DNA of 64,000 nucleotides, taken from NCBI RefSeq assembly GCF_001945395.1, contig NZ_MSXV01000002.1, forward strand, positions 1-64,000. Reading direction: 5' to 3'. The position numbers and the translations under genes are program-made. The notes under the pieces were generated by a model. It was given only the letters and a program-made list of their open reading frames with translations. It did not search any database and had not been told where the DNA came from. Origin of the DNA: Pseudomonas sp. PA15(2017). GTDB taxonomy: Bacteria > Pseudomonadota > Gammaproteobacteria > Pseudomonadales > Pseudomonadaceae. This document shows, piece by piece, positions 46,027-54,509 of this stretch. The stretch's first letter is position 1; every line of letters begins with the position of its first letter.

Positions 46027-47370
46027 ATGGCAGGTCAGGTAATCGTCGTCGACGACGAAGCAGCGATCCGCGAGGCGGCGCAGCAGTGGCTGGAGCTGTC
46101 CGGCTTCAGTGTGCAGACCTGCGCCACGGCGGCCCAGGCGCTGGCGCTGCTCGATATCGATTTTACCGGTGTGCTGATCAGCGACGTGCGCATGCCCGGC
46201 ATCGATGGCCTGCAGTTGCTGGAGCGGGTGGTCGAACTCGACCGCGACCTGCCGGTAATCATGATCACCGGCCATGGCGACGTGCCGATGGCCGTGCAGG
46301 CGCTCAAGCAGGGCGCCTATGACTTCATCGAGAAACCCTTCACCCCGGACCGTCTGCTCGACACCGTGCGCCGTGCTCTGGAAAAGCGCCGGCTGGTCTG
46401 CGAGAACCGCGCCCTGCGCCAGCAGTTCGCGCTCAAGGACGGCATCGCTGCGCAACTGCTCGGCGTGTCGCGGCCCATGGAGCGGCTGCGTCGGCAGATT
46501 CTCGACCTGGCCGGTACCTCGGTCAACGTGCTGATCCGCGGTGAGACCGGCTCCGGCAAGGAGCGCGTGGCACGCTGCCTGCACGATTTCAGCGAACGTG
46601 CCGACAAGCCGTTCGTGGCGCTCAACTGCGCGGCAATTCCCGAGCATCTGTTCGAGAGCGAATTGTTCGGCCATGAGAGCGGTGCTTTCACCGGCGCCCA
46701 GAACAAGCGCGTCGGTCGTATCGAACACGCCCATGGCGGCACGCTGTTTCTCGACGAAGTAGAAAGCCTGCCGCTGGCGCAACAGGTCAAGCTGCTGCGC
46801 GTACTGCAGGAAAAGACCCTGGAGCGGCTGGGCTCCAACCGCAGCATCCAGGTCGACCTGCGGGTGATCAGTGCGGTGAAACCGGACCTGCTCGATGAAG
46901 TGAAGGCCGGACGCTTCCGCGAGGATCTGTTCTACCGGCTGAATGTCGCCACGCTGCAGATACCGGCACTGCGCGAGCGGCGCGAAGACGTTTCGCTGCT
47001 TTTCGAACACTTCGCCGAAGAAGCCGCCCAGCGCCACGGGCGAACCCTCGAGCCACTGACGCCCGCCGAGCTGGCCGCGTTGCTCGGCCACGAATGGCCG
47101 GGCAACGTGCGCGAGTTGATCAACGCCGCCGAACGCCACGCGCTGGGGCTCGGTGATACCGACGCGCAGCAGGACACCCAGTCCCTTGCCGGGCAGATGG
47201 AAGCGTTCGAGGCGCAATGCCTGCACAACGCGCTGCTGCGCTGCCGCGGCAGCATTCTGCAGGCCATGGAGCTGCTGCAACTGCCACGCCGCACCCTCAA
47301 CGAAAAGATGCAGCGCCATGGCCTGCAGCGCAGTGCCTATCGGCCGGCGGGGAGCAGTGACGAGGACTGA
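46027..47370 (+). CDS. DctD-type sigma-54-dependent response regulator
   Basis: A 447-aa NtrC-family activator. The receiver domain (1-120) has DDE near 9-11 and phospho-Asp in ISDVRMPG, with Lys in IEKPF. The AAA+ domain has Walker A GETGSGKE, the sigma-54 contact loop ESGAFTGAQ, and Walker B GGTLFLDEVE. A C-terminal Fis-like helix-turn-helix follows (GSILQAMELLQLPRRTLNEKM, about 20 residues). It should activate the sigma-54 promoter at 47629-47644 for the TRAP genes. Confidence 0.94.
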   Translation: MAGQVIVVDDEAAIREAAQQWLELSGFSVQTCATAAQALALLDIDFTGVLISDVRMPGIDGLQLLERVVELDRDLPVIMITGHGDVPMAVQALKQGAYDFIEKPFTPDRLLDTVRRALEKRRLVCENRALRQQFALKDGIAAQLLGVSRPMERLRRQILDLAGTSVNVLIRGETGSGKERVARCLHDFSERADKPFVALNCAAIPEHLFESELFGHESGAFTGAQNKRVGRIEHAHGGTLFLDEVESLPLAQQVKLLRVLQEKTLERLGSNRSIQVDLRVISAVKPDLLDEVKAGRFREDLFYRLNVATLQIPALRERREDVSLLFEHFAEEAAQRHGRTLEPLTPAELAALLGHEWPGNVRELINAAERHALGLGDTDAQQDTQSLAGQMEAFEAQCLHNALLRCRGSILQAMELLQLPRRTLNEKMQRHGLQRSAYRPAGSSDED

Positions 47371-47628
47371 GCCGCTTCTGATGGGGCGTCAGTTCTCGGT
47401 GGTGGGCTGGCGCTCAGCCTGCGGCTTGCTTCGTCAGCGGTAGACGCTTCGCAAGAGGCGCTATCGGCAATTCCACATGTAGTGCGCTGGACGAGCGCTT
47501 GAAGAACATTCCCGCGCACTTTGCATAAGCGGAATCCTGCCGATTGCCACCTGGCCAATAGGCGACCTTTTGCTGCTTTCGCTCCCTTCATCATCCCGCT
47601 AGCGCTCTGGCTCGCGGCTTTTCGTCGA
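47371..47628. promoter_or_regulatory. Candidate activator-binding region upstream of the TAXI gene
   Basis: The 338-bp gap between the regulator and the TAXI gene has a 258-bp part upstream of the sigma-54 promoter where DctD-type activators usually bind. ATTCCCGC...GCGGAAT (about 47507-47535), an imperfect inverted repeat, is one candidate about 100 bp upstream. TTCGCAAGAGGCGC near 47455 is another short candidate. Neither is certain. Confidence 0.4.
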
Positions 47629-47644
47629 TGGCACGACACCTGCT
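47629..47644 (+). promoter_or_regulatory. Sigma-54 promoter of the TAXI-TRAP operon
   Basis: TGGCACGACACCTGCT matches the -24/-12 consensus TGGCAC-N5-TTGCW with one mismatch (CTGC for TTGC) and the exact spacing. It lies 64 bp before the ATG of the TAXI receptor gene and directly downstream of a sigma-54 activator gene with an intact GAFTGA loop. Confidence 0.85.
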
Positions 47645-47708
47645 ATGTCTGCTGGTAACCGGAAATCCACAACCGGCTCTCTGACAAGAATAATCACGGA
47701 GAAACACC

Positions 47709-48665
47709 ATGCGACTGACCAAGCGCGTCACCCTGTTCGCGGCTGCCGCAGCCTTCACTGCCAGCACCGCGGTACTCGCTGCACCGACCTTCATCAACGT
47801 GCTCACCGGCGGCACCAGCGGGGTGTACTACCCGATTGGCGTAGCCCTGTCGCAGCTCTACGGCAAGGACATCCCTGGCGCCAAGGCGTCCGTGCAGGCC
47901 ACCAAGGCTTCCGTGGAAAACCTCAACCTGCTGCAGGCCGGTCGTGGTGAGCTGGCCTTTGCCCTGGGCGACTCGGTGGACGATGCCTGGAAGGGCGTGG
48001 CCGACGCCGGCTTCAAGGCGCCGCTGACCAAGATCCGCGCCATCGCCGCTACCTACCCGAACTACATCCAGATCGTCGCCAGCAAGGAGTCCGGCATCAA
48101 GACTCTGGAAGACCTCAAGGGCAAGCGCATCTCGGTCGGTGCGCCGAAATCCGGCACCGAGCTCAACGCCCGGGCGATCTTCAAGGCTGCCGGCCTGAGC
48201 TACAAGGACATGGGGCGCGTCGAGTTCATGCCCTACGCCGAGTCGGTCGAGCTGATCAAGAACCGTCAGCTGGACGCCACCCTGCAATCTTCCGGCCTGG
48301 GCATGGCGGCGATCCGCGACCTGGCGTCGATGGTGCCAATCACCTTCGTGGCGATTCCCGAAGACGTGGTCACCAAGATCGGCAGCAGTGCCTACCAGCC
48401 GATGGTGATTCCGGCCAACACCTACGACGGCCAGACCCAGGACGTGCCGACCGCGGCGATCATCAACATCCTGGTCAGCCATGAAGATGTTTCCGACGAT
48501 GTCGCCTACCAGATGACCAAGCTGCTGTTCGACAACCTCGAGCGCCTCGGCACTTCGCACTCCGCGGCCAAGGACATCAAGCTGGAAACCGCTACCGAAG
48601 GCCTGCCGATCCCGCTGCACCCGGGCGCCGAACGCTTCTACAAGGAAGCTGGCGTGCTCAAGTAA
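47709..48665 (+). CDS. TAXI-family TRAP transporter solute receptor
   Basis: A 318-aa periplasmic receptor with a signal peptide ending near residue 25 (ASTAVLA-AP). The mature part starts with the TAXI pattern INVLTGGTSGVYYPIG and has KRISVGAPKSGTELNARAIF. TAXI receptors bind glutamate, 2-oxoglutarate or related acids and hand them to a fused TRAP permease, here 211 bp downstream. The DctB/D pair suggests a dicarboxylate-like ligand. The gene follows a sigma-54 promoter. Confidence 0.93.
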   Translation: MRLTKRVTLFAAAAAFTASTAVLAAPTFINVLTGGTSGVYYPIGVALSQLYGKDIPGAKASVQATKASVENLNLLQAGRGELAFALGDSVDDAWKGVADAGFKAPLTKIRAIAATYPNYIQIVASKESGIKTLEDLKGKRISVGAPKSGTELNARAIFKAAGLSYKDMGRVEFMPYAESVELIKNRQLDATLQSSGLGMAAIRDLASMVPITFVAIPEDVVTKIGSSAYQPMVIPANTYDGQTQDVPTAAIINILVSHEDVSDDVAYQMTKLLFDNLERLGTSHSAAKDIKLETATEGLPIPLHPGAERFYKEAGVLK

Positions 48666-48676
48666 ACGTTGGCCCC

Positions 48677-48853
48677 TAGGGTGGGTTAGCGACGCCAATC
48701 GTGTCGTGGCAAACGACACTGATCGTGGTGCTTCGCGTAACCCACCAGGCGGTAGCCGGCGTTACATCCCCGGTGGATCAGGGCGAATTCGTCATCGCGG
48801 TGTTTGTGCCACTCAGGCCAAACACCAGCCTGCGCGGCCCGACCCACCCTACG
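48677..48853. repeat. Nested inverted repeats between the TAXI receptor and TRAP permease genes
   Basis: TAGGGTGGGTTAGCG (48677 on) faces GCTTCGCGTAACCCACC (48730-48747) and again GACCCACCCTACG (48841-48853). An inner pair GTGTCGT...ACGACAC is near 48700-48720. This type of GGTGGGTTA repeat recurs as 55903-55947 and 29577-29606. RNA hairpins here could lower permease expression relative to the receptor. Confidence 0.6.
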
Positions 48854-48876
48854 AATTTGCCTGAGGCACGACCTTC

Positions 48877-50904
48877 ATGAGCGAACACCAAGGGCTCAAC
48901 AGCAGCCCCAACGAATGGCCGCGGACGTTGTTCTACGTGGCCCTGCTGTTTTCGGTTTACCAGATCATCACCGCCGCGTTTCACCCGGTCTCCAGTCAGG
49001 TGCTGCGCGCCGGGCACGTGGGCTTTCTGCTGCTGATGGTCTACCTGTGCTACCCGCTGTACGGCAAGGCGCGGCCCTGGCAGCCGCTGGCTTGGGCCCT
49101 GGGCCTGGCGGGCATGGGCACCTTCGCCTACCAGTGGATCTTCGAGGCGGATCTGATCCTGCGCTCGGGCGACTTGAACACCATGGACTTGATCGTCGGC
49201 ATCACCCTGATGGTGCTGATCTTCGAGGCCGCACGGCGGGTAATGGGCATCGCCCTGCCCATCGTCTGCGGGCTGTTTCTGGCCTATGGCTTGTTCGGCG
49301 AGTACATGCCGGGCGATCTGGCGCATCGCGGCTACGGCTTCGACCAGATCATCAACCAGCTGGCGTTCGGCACCGAGGGCTTCTATGGCACGCCGACCTA
49401 CGTATCGGCGACCTACATCTTCCTGTTCATCCTGTTCGGCGCCTTTCTCGAGCAAGCCGGGATGATCAAGCTGTTCACCGATTTCGCCATGGGCATGTTC
49501 GGCCACCGTACCGGCGGGCCGGCCAAGGTTTCGGTAGTGTCGTCGGTGCTGATGGGCACCATCACCGGCTCGGGCGTGGCCAACGTGGTCACCACCGGGC
49601 AATTCACCATCCCGCTGATGAAACGCTTCGGCTACAAGCCGGCCTTCGCCGGTGGCATCGAAGCCACGGCGAGCATGGGCAGCCAGATCATGCCGCCGGT
49701 AATGGGCGCGGTGGCGTTCATCATGGCCGAGACCATCAACCTGCCGTTCGTGGAGGTCGCCAAGGCGGCGCTGATCCCAGCGTGCCTGTACTTCGGTTCG
49801 GTGTTCTGGATGGTTCACCTCGAAGCCATGAAGCACAACCTCAAGGGCCTGCCGAAAGACCAGTGTCCGAGCGCCTGGGAAGCGGTGAAGAAGCGCTGGT
49901 TCCTGCTGATCCCCCTGCTGGTGCTGGTGTACCTGCTGTTTTCCGGCTTCACGCCGATGTTCTCCGGCACCGTGGGGTTGGCGCTGACCGCCATCGTCAT
50001 TCTCGGCTCGGCGATCATCCTGCGCTTCAACTCGTTCTGGTTGCGCATGGCCTTCTGGGTGGCGCTGGGCGTGCTCTGCGCCGGCTTCTTCCAGCTGGGC
50101 ATCGGGGTGATCTTCGGCGTCATCGCCGTGCTGGTGGCCACCTGCTGGTTCATCAAGGGCGGCCGCGACACCCTGCGCGCCTGCGTGTTCGCGCTGGTCG
50201 AGGGGGCTCGTCACGCGGTGCCGGTGGGCATTGCCTGTACCCTGGTCGGGGTGATCATCGGCATCGTCTCGCTGACCGGTATCGCCACCACCTTCGCCGG
50301 TTACATCCTCGCGGTCGGCCAGGACAACCTGTTCCTGTCGCTGGTGCTGACCATGCTCACCTGCCTGATCCTGGGCATGGGCATTCCGACCATTCCCAAC
50401 TACATCATCACCAGCGCCATCGCCGCGCCGGCGTTGCTGGACCTGGGCGTGCCGCTGATCGTCTCGCACATGTTCGTCTTCTACTTCGGCCTGATGGCTG
50501 ACCTGACGCCGCCGGTGGCCTTGGCCTGCTTCGCCGCTGCGCCGATCGCCAAGGAGAACGGCATGAAAATCAGCTTCGTCGCCGTGCGTGTGGCGATCGC
50601 CGGCTTCGTGGTGCCGTTCATGGCGGTCTACGACCCGGCGCTGATGATGCAGGGCGACGGCTGGACGGCAACCATTTACGTGCTGATCAAGGCGATGTTC
50701 GCGGTCGGGTTGTGGGGCATCGCGGTGGTCGGTTACTACAGCGCGCCGATGGCCTGGTGGGAGCGGGTGCTGGCCCTGATCGCCGGCTTCACCCTGGTTT
50801 TGGCGATGCCGATGACCGATGAAGTGGGCTATGCCCTCGGCATCCTGTTGATCGCCCAGCACGTATGGCGTGCCCGCCGTCGTGCGCAGCTGGCGGCCGC
50901 TTGA
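48877..50904 (+). CDS. TRAP transporter fused permease (4TM + 12TM)
   Basis: A 675-aa inner-membrane protein in which the small (DctQ) and large (DctM) TRAP subunits are fused, as usual in TAXI systems. Hydrophobic segments run along the whole length. Conserved stretches include GSGVANVVTTGQFTIPLMKRFGY, GIEATASMGSQIMPPVMGAVAF and GMGIPTIPNYIITSAIAAPAL. Transport is driven by ion gradients in this family. Its last 40 bp overlap the DUF1850 frame. Confidence 0.94.
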   Translation: MSEHQGLNSSPNEWPRTLFYVALLFSVYQIITAAFHPVSSQVLRAGHVGFLLLMVYLCYPLYGKARPWQPLAWALGLAGMGTFAYQWIFEADLILRSGDLNTMDLIVGITLMVLIFEAARRVMGIALPIVCGLFLAYGLFGEYMPGDLAHRGYGFDQIINQLAFGTEGFYGTPTYVSATYIFLFILFGAFLEQAGMIKLFTDFAMGMFGHRTGGPAKVSVVSSVLMGTITGSGVANVVTTGQFTIPLMKRFGYKPAFAGGIEATASMGSQIMPPVMGAVAFIMAETINLPFVEVAKAALIPACLYFGSVFWMVHLEAMKHNLKGLPKDQCPSAWEAVKKRWFLLIPLLVLVYLLFSGFTPMFSGTVGLALTAIVILGSAIILRFNSFWLRMAFWVALGVLCAGFFQLGIGVIFGVIAVLVATCWFIKGGRDTLRACVFALVEGARHAVPVGIACTLVGVIIGIVSLTGIATTFAGYILAVGQDNLFLSLVLTMLTCLILGMGIPTIPNYIITSAIAAPALLDLGVPLIVSHMFVFYFGLMADLTPPVALACFAAAPIAKENGMKISFVAVRVAIAGFVVPFMAVYDPALMMQGDGWTATIYVLIKAMFAVGLWGIAVVGYYSAPMAWWERVLALIAGFTLVLAMPMTDEVGYALGILLIAQHVWRARRRAQLAAA

Positions 50905-51302
50905 TCGGCCTTTGCCTGGGCCTGGCGGGGACGGTATGGGCGACGCTGCCCGTGCCGTCCTTCACCCTGGCCTGGGACCACACGATCGAGAAGATCCGCT
51001 GGGAAGAGGACTACCGCGTCACGCCGCACGGGCTGCTGCTCGGCGAGGCGCGGGTACGGGGTAGCGGCGCCGGTATGGAGATCCCGGATGGCGCCGTGTT
51101 GCGCGAGGGGGCCTGGCATTACCTGCGCCAGGTGCCACCGCTGCAACCGCTGCGCCTGGGGCGTACGCCCGAGGCGGGCGACTACCAGCTATGCGATGCC
51201 ATGGGTTGCAAACCTTTCAGCGAGTGGCTCGGGCCGCCGACGGCGAGTCAGCCGGTGGTGGAGTTATGGAGTTGCGAGAGTGACCGCTCAGCAAATTCGT
51301 AG
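50865..51302 (+). CDS. DUF1850 protein of the TAXI-TRAP operon
   Basis: A 145-aa protein of a family often encoded directly after TAXI-TRAP permeases. It has an N-terminal hydrophobic segment (LIGLCLGLAGTVWATLP) and a short beta-rich domain with the SVEHS-type pattern replaced by WDHTIEKIRWEEDYRV, then a Cys pair (YQLCDAMGCKPF). Either ATG at 50865 (40-bp overlap) or TTG at 50901, overlapping the permease stop as TTGA, may be the start; the second gives a simpler N-terminal signal. Its TAG stop is provided by the repeat at 51299. Confidence 0.8.
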   Translation: MACPPSCAAGGRLIGLCLGLAGTVWATLPVPSFTLAWDHTIEKIRWEEDYRVTPHGLLLGEARVRGSGAGMEIPDGAVLREGAWHYLRQVPPLQPLRLGRTPEAGDYQLCDAMGCKPFSEWLGPPTASQPVVELWSCESDRSANS

Positions 51303-51383
51303 GAAGGGCGTTAGCCCCGAGCTTTTTATCAAGGCAAACAAAGCGCTCGGGGCTGAAGCGGAGCGCCGCCCGGCCCCTCCTAC
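51299..51383 (-). repeat. 85-bp imperfect palindromic repeat, copy 2
   Basis: Read on the minus strand this starts GTAGGAGGGGCCGGGCGGCG, then CCGCTTCAGCCCCGAGC, and ends GCTCGGGGCTAACGCCCTTCCTAC (arms near 20 bases). It matches the element at 18274-18355. It lies between convergent DUF1850 and ion-channel genes and, being a strong hairpin, may act as their terminator. Confidence 0.75.
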
Positions 51384-51401
51384 AACGGTATACCTGTTGC
51401 T

Positions 51402-52217
51402 CTAACCTGCAGTCCCACGCCTCATGTGTGCCAACTCCGCCCGCAACGCCTGCAACTCCTCGAGAATCATCTCCTCGCGCTTTACCCGCGCTTCCGCTTC
51501 GGTGTCCGGGCCCTGGGCGTCCTGCATGGCGTTGACGATCACTGCGATGAACAGGTTGAGCATCATGAAGGTGGCGATCAGCACATAGGGGATGAAGAAC
51601 AGCCAGGCCAGCGGATAGACCTCCATGATCGGCCGCACCGTGCCGCTCGACCAGCTATCCAGGGTCATCATCTGGAACAGCGAATACAGGCTGGCGGTCA
51701 GCGAGCCGAACCATTCGGGAAAGCGCTCGCCGAACAGCTGCGTGGCCATTACCGCCGAGACGTAGAAGATCAACCCCATCAGCATGATGATGCTGCCCAT
51801 GCCGGGTAGCGAGGCGAGCAGCGCCTGCACCACCTTGCGCATGCTCGGGTTGATCGATACCAGGCGCAGCACCCGCAATACGCGCAACGCGCGCAGCACG
51901 CTGAACGGCCCGCTGGCCGGCACCAGGGCGATGCCCACCACGATGCAGTCGAACACCGCCCACGGATCACGCAGCAGGCCGACGCCGCGGGCGGCGAAGC
52001 GTAGCGCCAGCTCGATCACGAATACCGCGAGGATGAACATATCCACTGGCAACAGCAGCCAGCCCCACTCGGCGACGATCTCCTTGGCGGTGAGCATGCC
52101 GAGGATCGCGGCGTTGATCAGGATCAGCGCGGTGATCAGGCGCTGCACGGGCTTGCCGTCCATGAGCGCGGCCAGTTTCTGGCGCCAGTGCGTGTTCGGT
52201 GTCGATAGAGTGCTCAT
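51402..52217 (-). CDS. Voltage-gated ion channel of the NaChBac/Nav type
   Basis: A 271-aa single-repeat six-helix channel. S4 carries regularly spaced Arg in LRALRVLRVLRLVS. The pore has LFQMMTLDSWSSGTVRP, where NaChBac has TLESWASG, so the selectivity-filter Glu is Asp here. S6 is LFFIPYVLIATFMMLNLFIAV. The C-terminus (about 235-268) is a charged helix fit for the coiled-coil tetramerisation bundle. It should form a tetrameric sodium or calcium channel; selectivity cannot be told from sequence. It is probably monocistronic. Confidence 0.9.
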   Translation of the reverse strand: MSTLSTPNTHWRQKLAALMDGKPVQRLITALILINAAILGMLTAKEIVAEWGWLLLPVDMFILAVFVIELALRFAARGVGLLRDPWAVFDCIVVGIALVPASGPFSVLRALRVLRVLRLVSINPSMRKVVQALLASLPGMGSIIMLMGLIFYVSAVMATQLFGERFPEWFGSLTASLYSLFQMMTLDSWSSGTVRPIMEVYPLAWLFFIPYVLIATFMMLNLFIAVIVNAMQDAQGPDTEAEARVKREEMILEELQALRAELAHMRRGTAG

Positions 52218-52370
52218 GCAGCGTCAGTCGCTATTTCGCTTGGGTGGGAGGCCGGCGATTCTAAGGCTTCAGGTCGACGGTGATGCGCCGTGGAGACTGG
52301 GTTTCGAGTTACCCATTGTTTCAGCACCCCGATCAAGGGTGCTGCCGCCGGCCCGATGCCGGCCTGCGGA

Positions 52371-53054
52371 TTACGGTTTGGCAAACACCTTGAACAGATC
52401 AACCTCTTCGCTTTGTGGCGGGGTCAGGCGCAGGCGCTGTTCGATGTTCAGCAAGTGCTCTTCCATGCACCGCGTTGCCTGCTGAACATCGCCGTCTAGC
52501 AGGGCCTTGGCCAAGGCCTCGTGCTCGTTGTGCGAGCACTGGATGCCGCGGTGATTTTCATACAGCGCGATGATCAGCGAGCTTCGGGCTATCAGGCCTT
52601 CGAGCATTTCACCCAGCGTACTGTTACCGGCGATACGCGCCAGCAAGCGATGGAAGTCGCCTGACAGGCGGATGAATTCGGGTTTGGCCGGTTGATGCCC
52701 AAGTGCCAATTCGGCCTTCAAGTGCGCCTTGATCGCATCGCGGTCGAGGGCTTGTATACGTTTGCAGGCTTCCTCGATCAATGCCTTCTCGATCACCCGG
52801 CGCGCAGCGAACACTTCGCGGGCCTGTTGCGGCGTGGGTTCTTCGACAAAGGCGCCACGGTTCATTTCCAGGCGCACCAGCTTGAGGTGGGCCAGGTCGC
52901 GCAATGCACTGCGGATGTGATTGCGATTGGCCTTGAACACGTCGACCAGATTGAGCTCGGTGAGGCGTGTGCCGGGGGCCAGGCGCTGTTCGACGATGGC
53001 ATCGTAGATCGCGTTATAGATGCGTTGTACTTCACGAATGACGTGGCTGGCCAT
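52371..53054 (-). CDS. GntR-family (FCD) transcriptional regulator
   Basis: A 227-aa repressor-type regulator. The winged helix part has YNAIYDAIVEQRLAPGTRLTE and IRSALRDLAHLKLVRLEMNRGAFV; the C-terminal FCD all-helical domain has metal/ligand residues such as FHRLLARIAGN and HNEHEALAKALLDGD. It is divergent from the ABC transporter operon, with two inverted repeats in between that may be its operators. The ligand is probably the transported ureide or a breakdown product. Confidence 0.91.
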   Translation of the reverse strand: MASHVIREVQRIYNAIYDAIVEQRLAPGTRLTELNLVDVFKANRNHIRSALRDLAHLKLVRLEMNRGAFVEEPTPQQAREVFAARRVIEKALIEEACKRIQALDRDAIKAHLKAELALGHQPAKPEFIRLSGDFHRLLARIAGNSTLGEMLEGLIARSSLIIALYENHRGIQCSHNEHEALAKALLDGDVQQATRCMEEHLLNIEQRLRLTPPQSEEVDLFKVFAKP

Positions 53055-53104
53055 GAACGACGCTCAGGTATGGGCAAGCCGGATAGGCTGGCACTTCGAT
53101 TATT

Positions 53105-53118
53105 AATTGTTAACAATT
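53105..53118. promoter_or_regulatory. Candidate GntR operator, AATTGTTAACAATT
   Basis: A perfect 14-bp palindrome lies 51 bp upstream of the GntR start codon. The core TGTTAACA shares the TGTTA half-site with the inverted repeat at 53329-53357, which suggests one regulator for both. Confidence 0.65.
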
Positions 53119-53328
53119 TTTCAACAAAGTGGAAGGGCCACGCAGATCAGGCGATACCTCGACGGCCTCGCCCCATATCTGTGCGGCAAGGCCCTGTTTT
53201 TGGGCAAATTTCAACGGCTTTGTCCGCCGAACAGATGCCTAAAGGGATAGGCGTGGCGCTTGGCCCTGGCTGGCTGTAGCGCGTCATTGCTCAGTTGGAC
53301 GGGGCTAAGCGAATGCTGGCACACAGGT

Positions 53329-53357
53329 TGCTAACACTTATTCGATAATTGTTAGCA
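53329..53357. promoter_or_regulatory. Candidate GntR operator, TGCTAACA-N13-TGTTAGCA
   Basis: Perfect 8-bp inverted repeats are separated by 13 bases and end 16 bp before the ATG of the ABC ATPase gene. The position would block transcription or translation initiation of the transporter operon. Confidence 0.65.
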
Positions 53358-53372
53358 GTTTAGGCGGCAAGC

Positions 53373-54509
53373 ATGTCAGGGAAAGGTCAGGTCGAGCTGG
53401 TAGCGGTGCACAAGACCTACGGCACGCGGGTAGCGGTCAGCGATATCCATCTGAAAATTCCCAGCGGCAGCTACTGCTGTCTGCTCGGCCCCAGCGGCTG
53501 CGGCAAGAGCACCACCTTGCGCATGCTGGCGGGGCACGAAGCGGTGAGCGAGGGCGACATCCTCATGGATAACCGCAACGTCACCGATTTTTCGCCAACC
53601 CAGCGGGGGACGGCGATGATGTTCCAGAACTACGCGCTGTTCCCCCACATGAGCTGTCTGGACAACGTCGCCTTTGGCCTGCGCATCGCCGGCATGGCCA
53701 AGGCCGAGCGCCATGCCAAGGCTCGTGAGCTGCTGGCGCTGGTGAACATGCAGGACTACACCGACAGTTACCCCGAGCAGCTTTCCGGCGGTCAGCAGCA
53801 GCGCGTGGCGCTGGCCCGTGCCCTGATCACCCAGCCGGACGTGGTGCTGCTCGACGAGCCGTTGTCCGCTCTCGATCCGTTCTTGCGGATTCGCATGCGC
53901 AAGGAACTCAAGGCGATCCAGAAGCAGCTGGGGCTCACGTTCATCCATGTCACCCATTCCCAGGAAGAGGCCTTCGCCCTGGCCGACCTGGCGGTGGTGA
54001 TGGACGGCGGCAGGATCCAGCAGATCGCGCCGCCACGGCAATTGTTCGAGCGACCGGCCACCCCCTTCGTCGCCCAATTCATCGGCGGCCATAGCCTGAT
54101 GCGTGGCGAGGTGACCGCGCGCGAGGCGGATCGCGTGGTACTCAGCGTCGAAGGTGTAGGGCAGGGCAGCCTCAGCCTGGCGCAGCTCGGCGACGATTAC
54201 GCGGAGGCCACCGAGGGTACACCGCTGGCATTCTCGGTGCGCTGTGACCACCTGGACATCCTGCCGCCTGGCAGCGCGCCGCCGGCCGGGCAGTTTGGCT
54301 TGCCGGCGCGGGTCTGCGATGTCGAGTTCCAGGGCGCTTTCATCTATGTCGAATGCCTTGCCGCCAGCGCTACGCCGCTGATGGTTTACCTGGCCGACCG
54401 CCAGCGCCTAGTACCCGAAGTGGGTGCCGAGGTCACCCTGGTCTGGGACGCCGCGCACCTCAACCTGTTCTCCCCGCACCACGCCAACCCGATCACGGAG
54501 GTTCACTGA
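53373..54509 (+). CDS. ABC transporter ATP-binding protein (PotA-like)
   Basis: A 378-aa ATPase of the polyamine/opine/sugar MOI-type group. It has Walker A GPSGCGKST, Q-loop MMFQNYALFPHM, signature LSGGQQQRVALARAL, Walker B VVLLDEPLSALD and switch HVTHSQEEAFALAD. The C-terminal TOBE regulatory domain spans about 285-370. It overlaps the receptor gene by 1 bp (TGATG). The substrate is probably a cyclic ureide, judged from the racemase and allantoinase downstream. Confidence 0.94.
   Translation: MSGKGQVELVAVHKTYGTRVAVSDIHLKIPSGSYCCLLGPSGCGKSTTLRMLAGHEAVSEGDILMDNRNVTDFSPTQRGTAMMFQNYALFPHMSCLDNVAFGLRIAGMAKAERHAKARELLALVNMQDYTDSYPEQLSGGQQQRVALARALITQPDVVLLDEPLSALDPFLRIRMRKELKAIQKQLGLTFIHVTHSQEEAFALADLAVVMDGGRIQQIAPPRQLFERPATPFVAQFIGGHSLMRGEVTAREADRVVLSVEGVGQGSLSLAQLGDDYAEATEGTPLAFSVRCDHLDILPPGSAPPAGQFGLPARVCDVEFQGAFIYVECLAASATPLMVYLADRQRLVPEVGAEVTLVWDAAHLNLFSPHHANPITEVH

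Larger units (their letters stand above)
53055..53372. promoter_or_regulatory. Divergent control region of the GntR gene and ABC operon
   Basis: This 318-bp region lies between divergent starts and must hold both promoters. It contains the palindrome at 53105-53118 near the GntR start and the inverted repeat at 53329-53357 just before the ABC ATPase gene; each is listed separately. The middle part (53140-53300) shows nothing I can name. Confidence 0.6.

Noticed and set aside
48778..50862. Open frame of 694 codons on the minus strand opposite the TRAP permease gene
   Set aside because: The His/Gln/Arg/Asp-rich product is the usual antisense shadow of a membrane protein gene. The permease is clearly the real gene.
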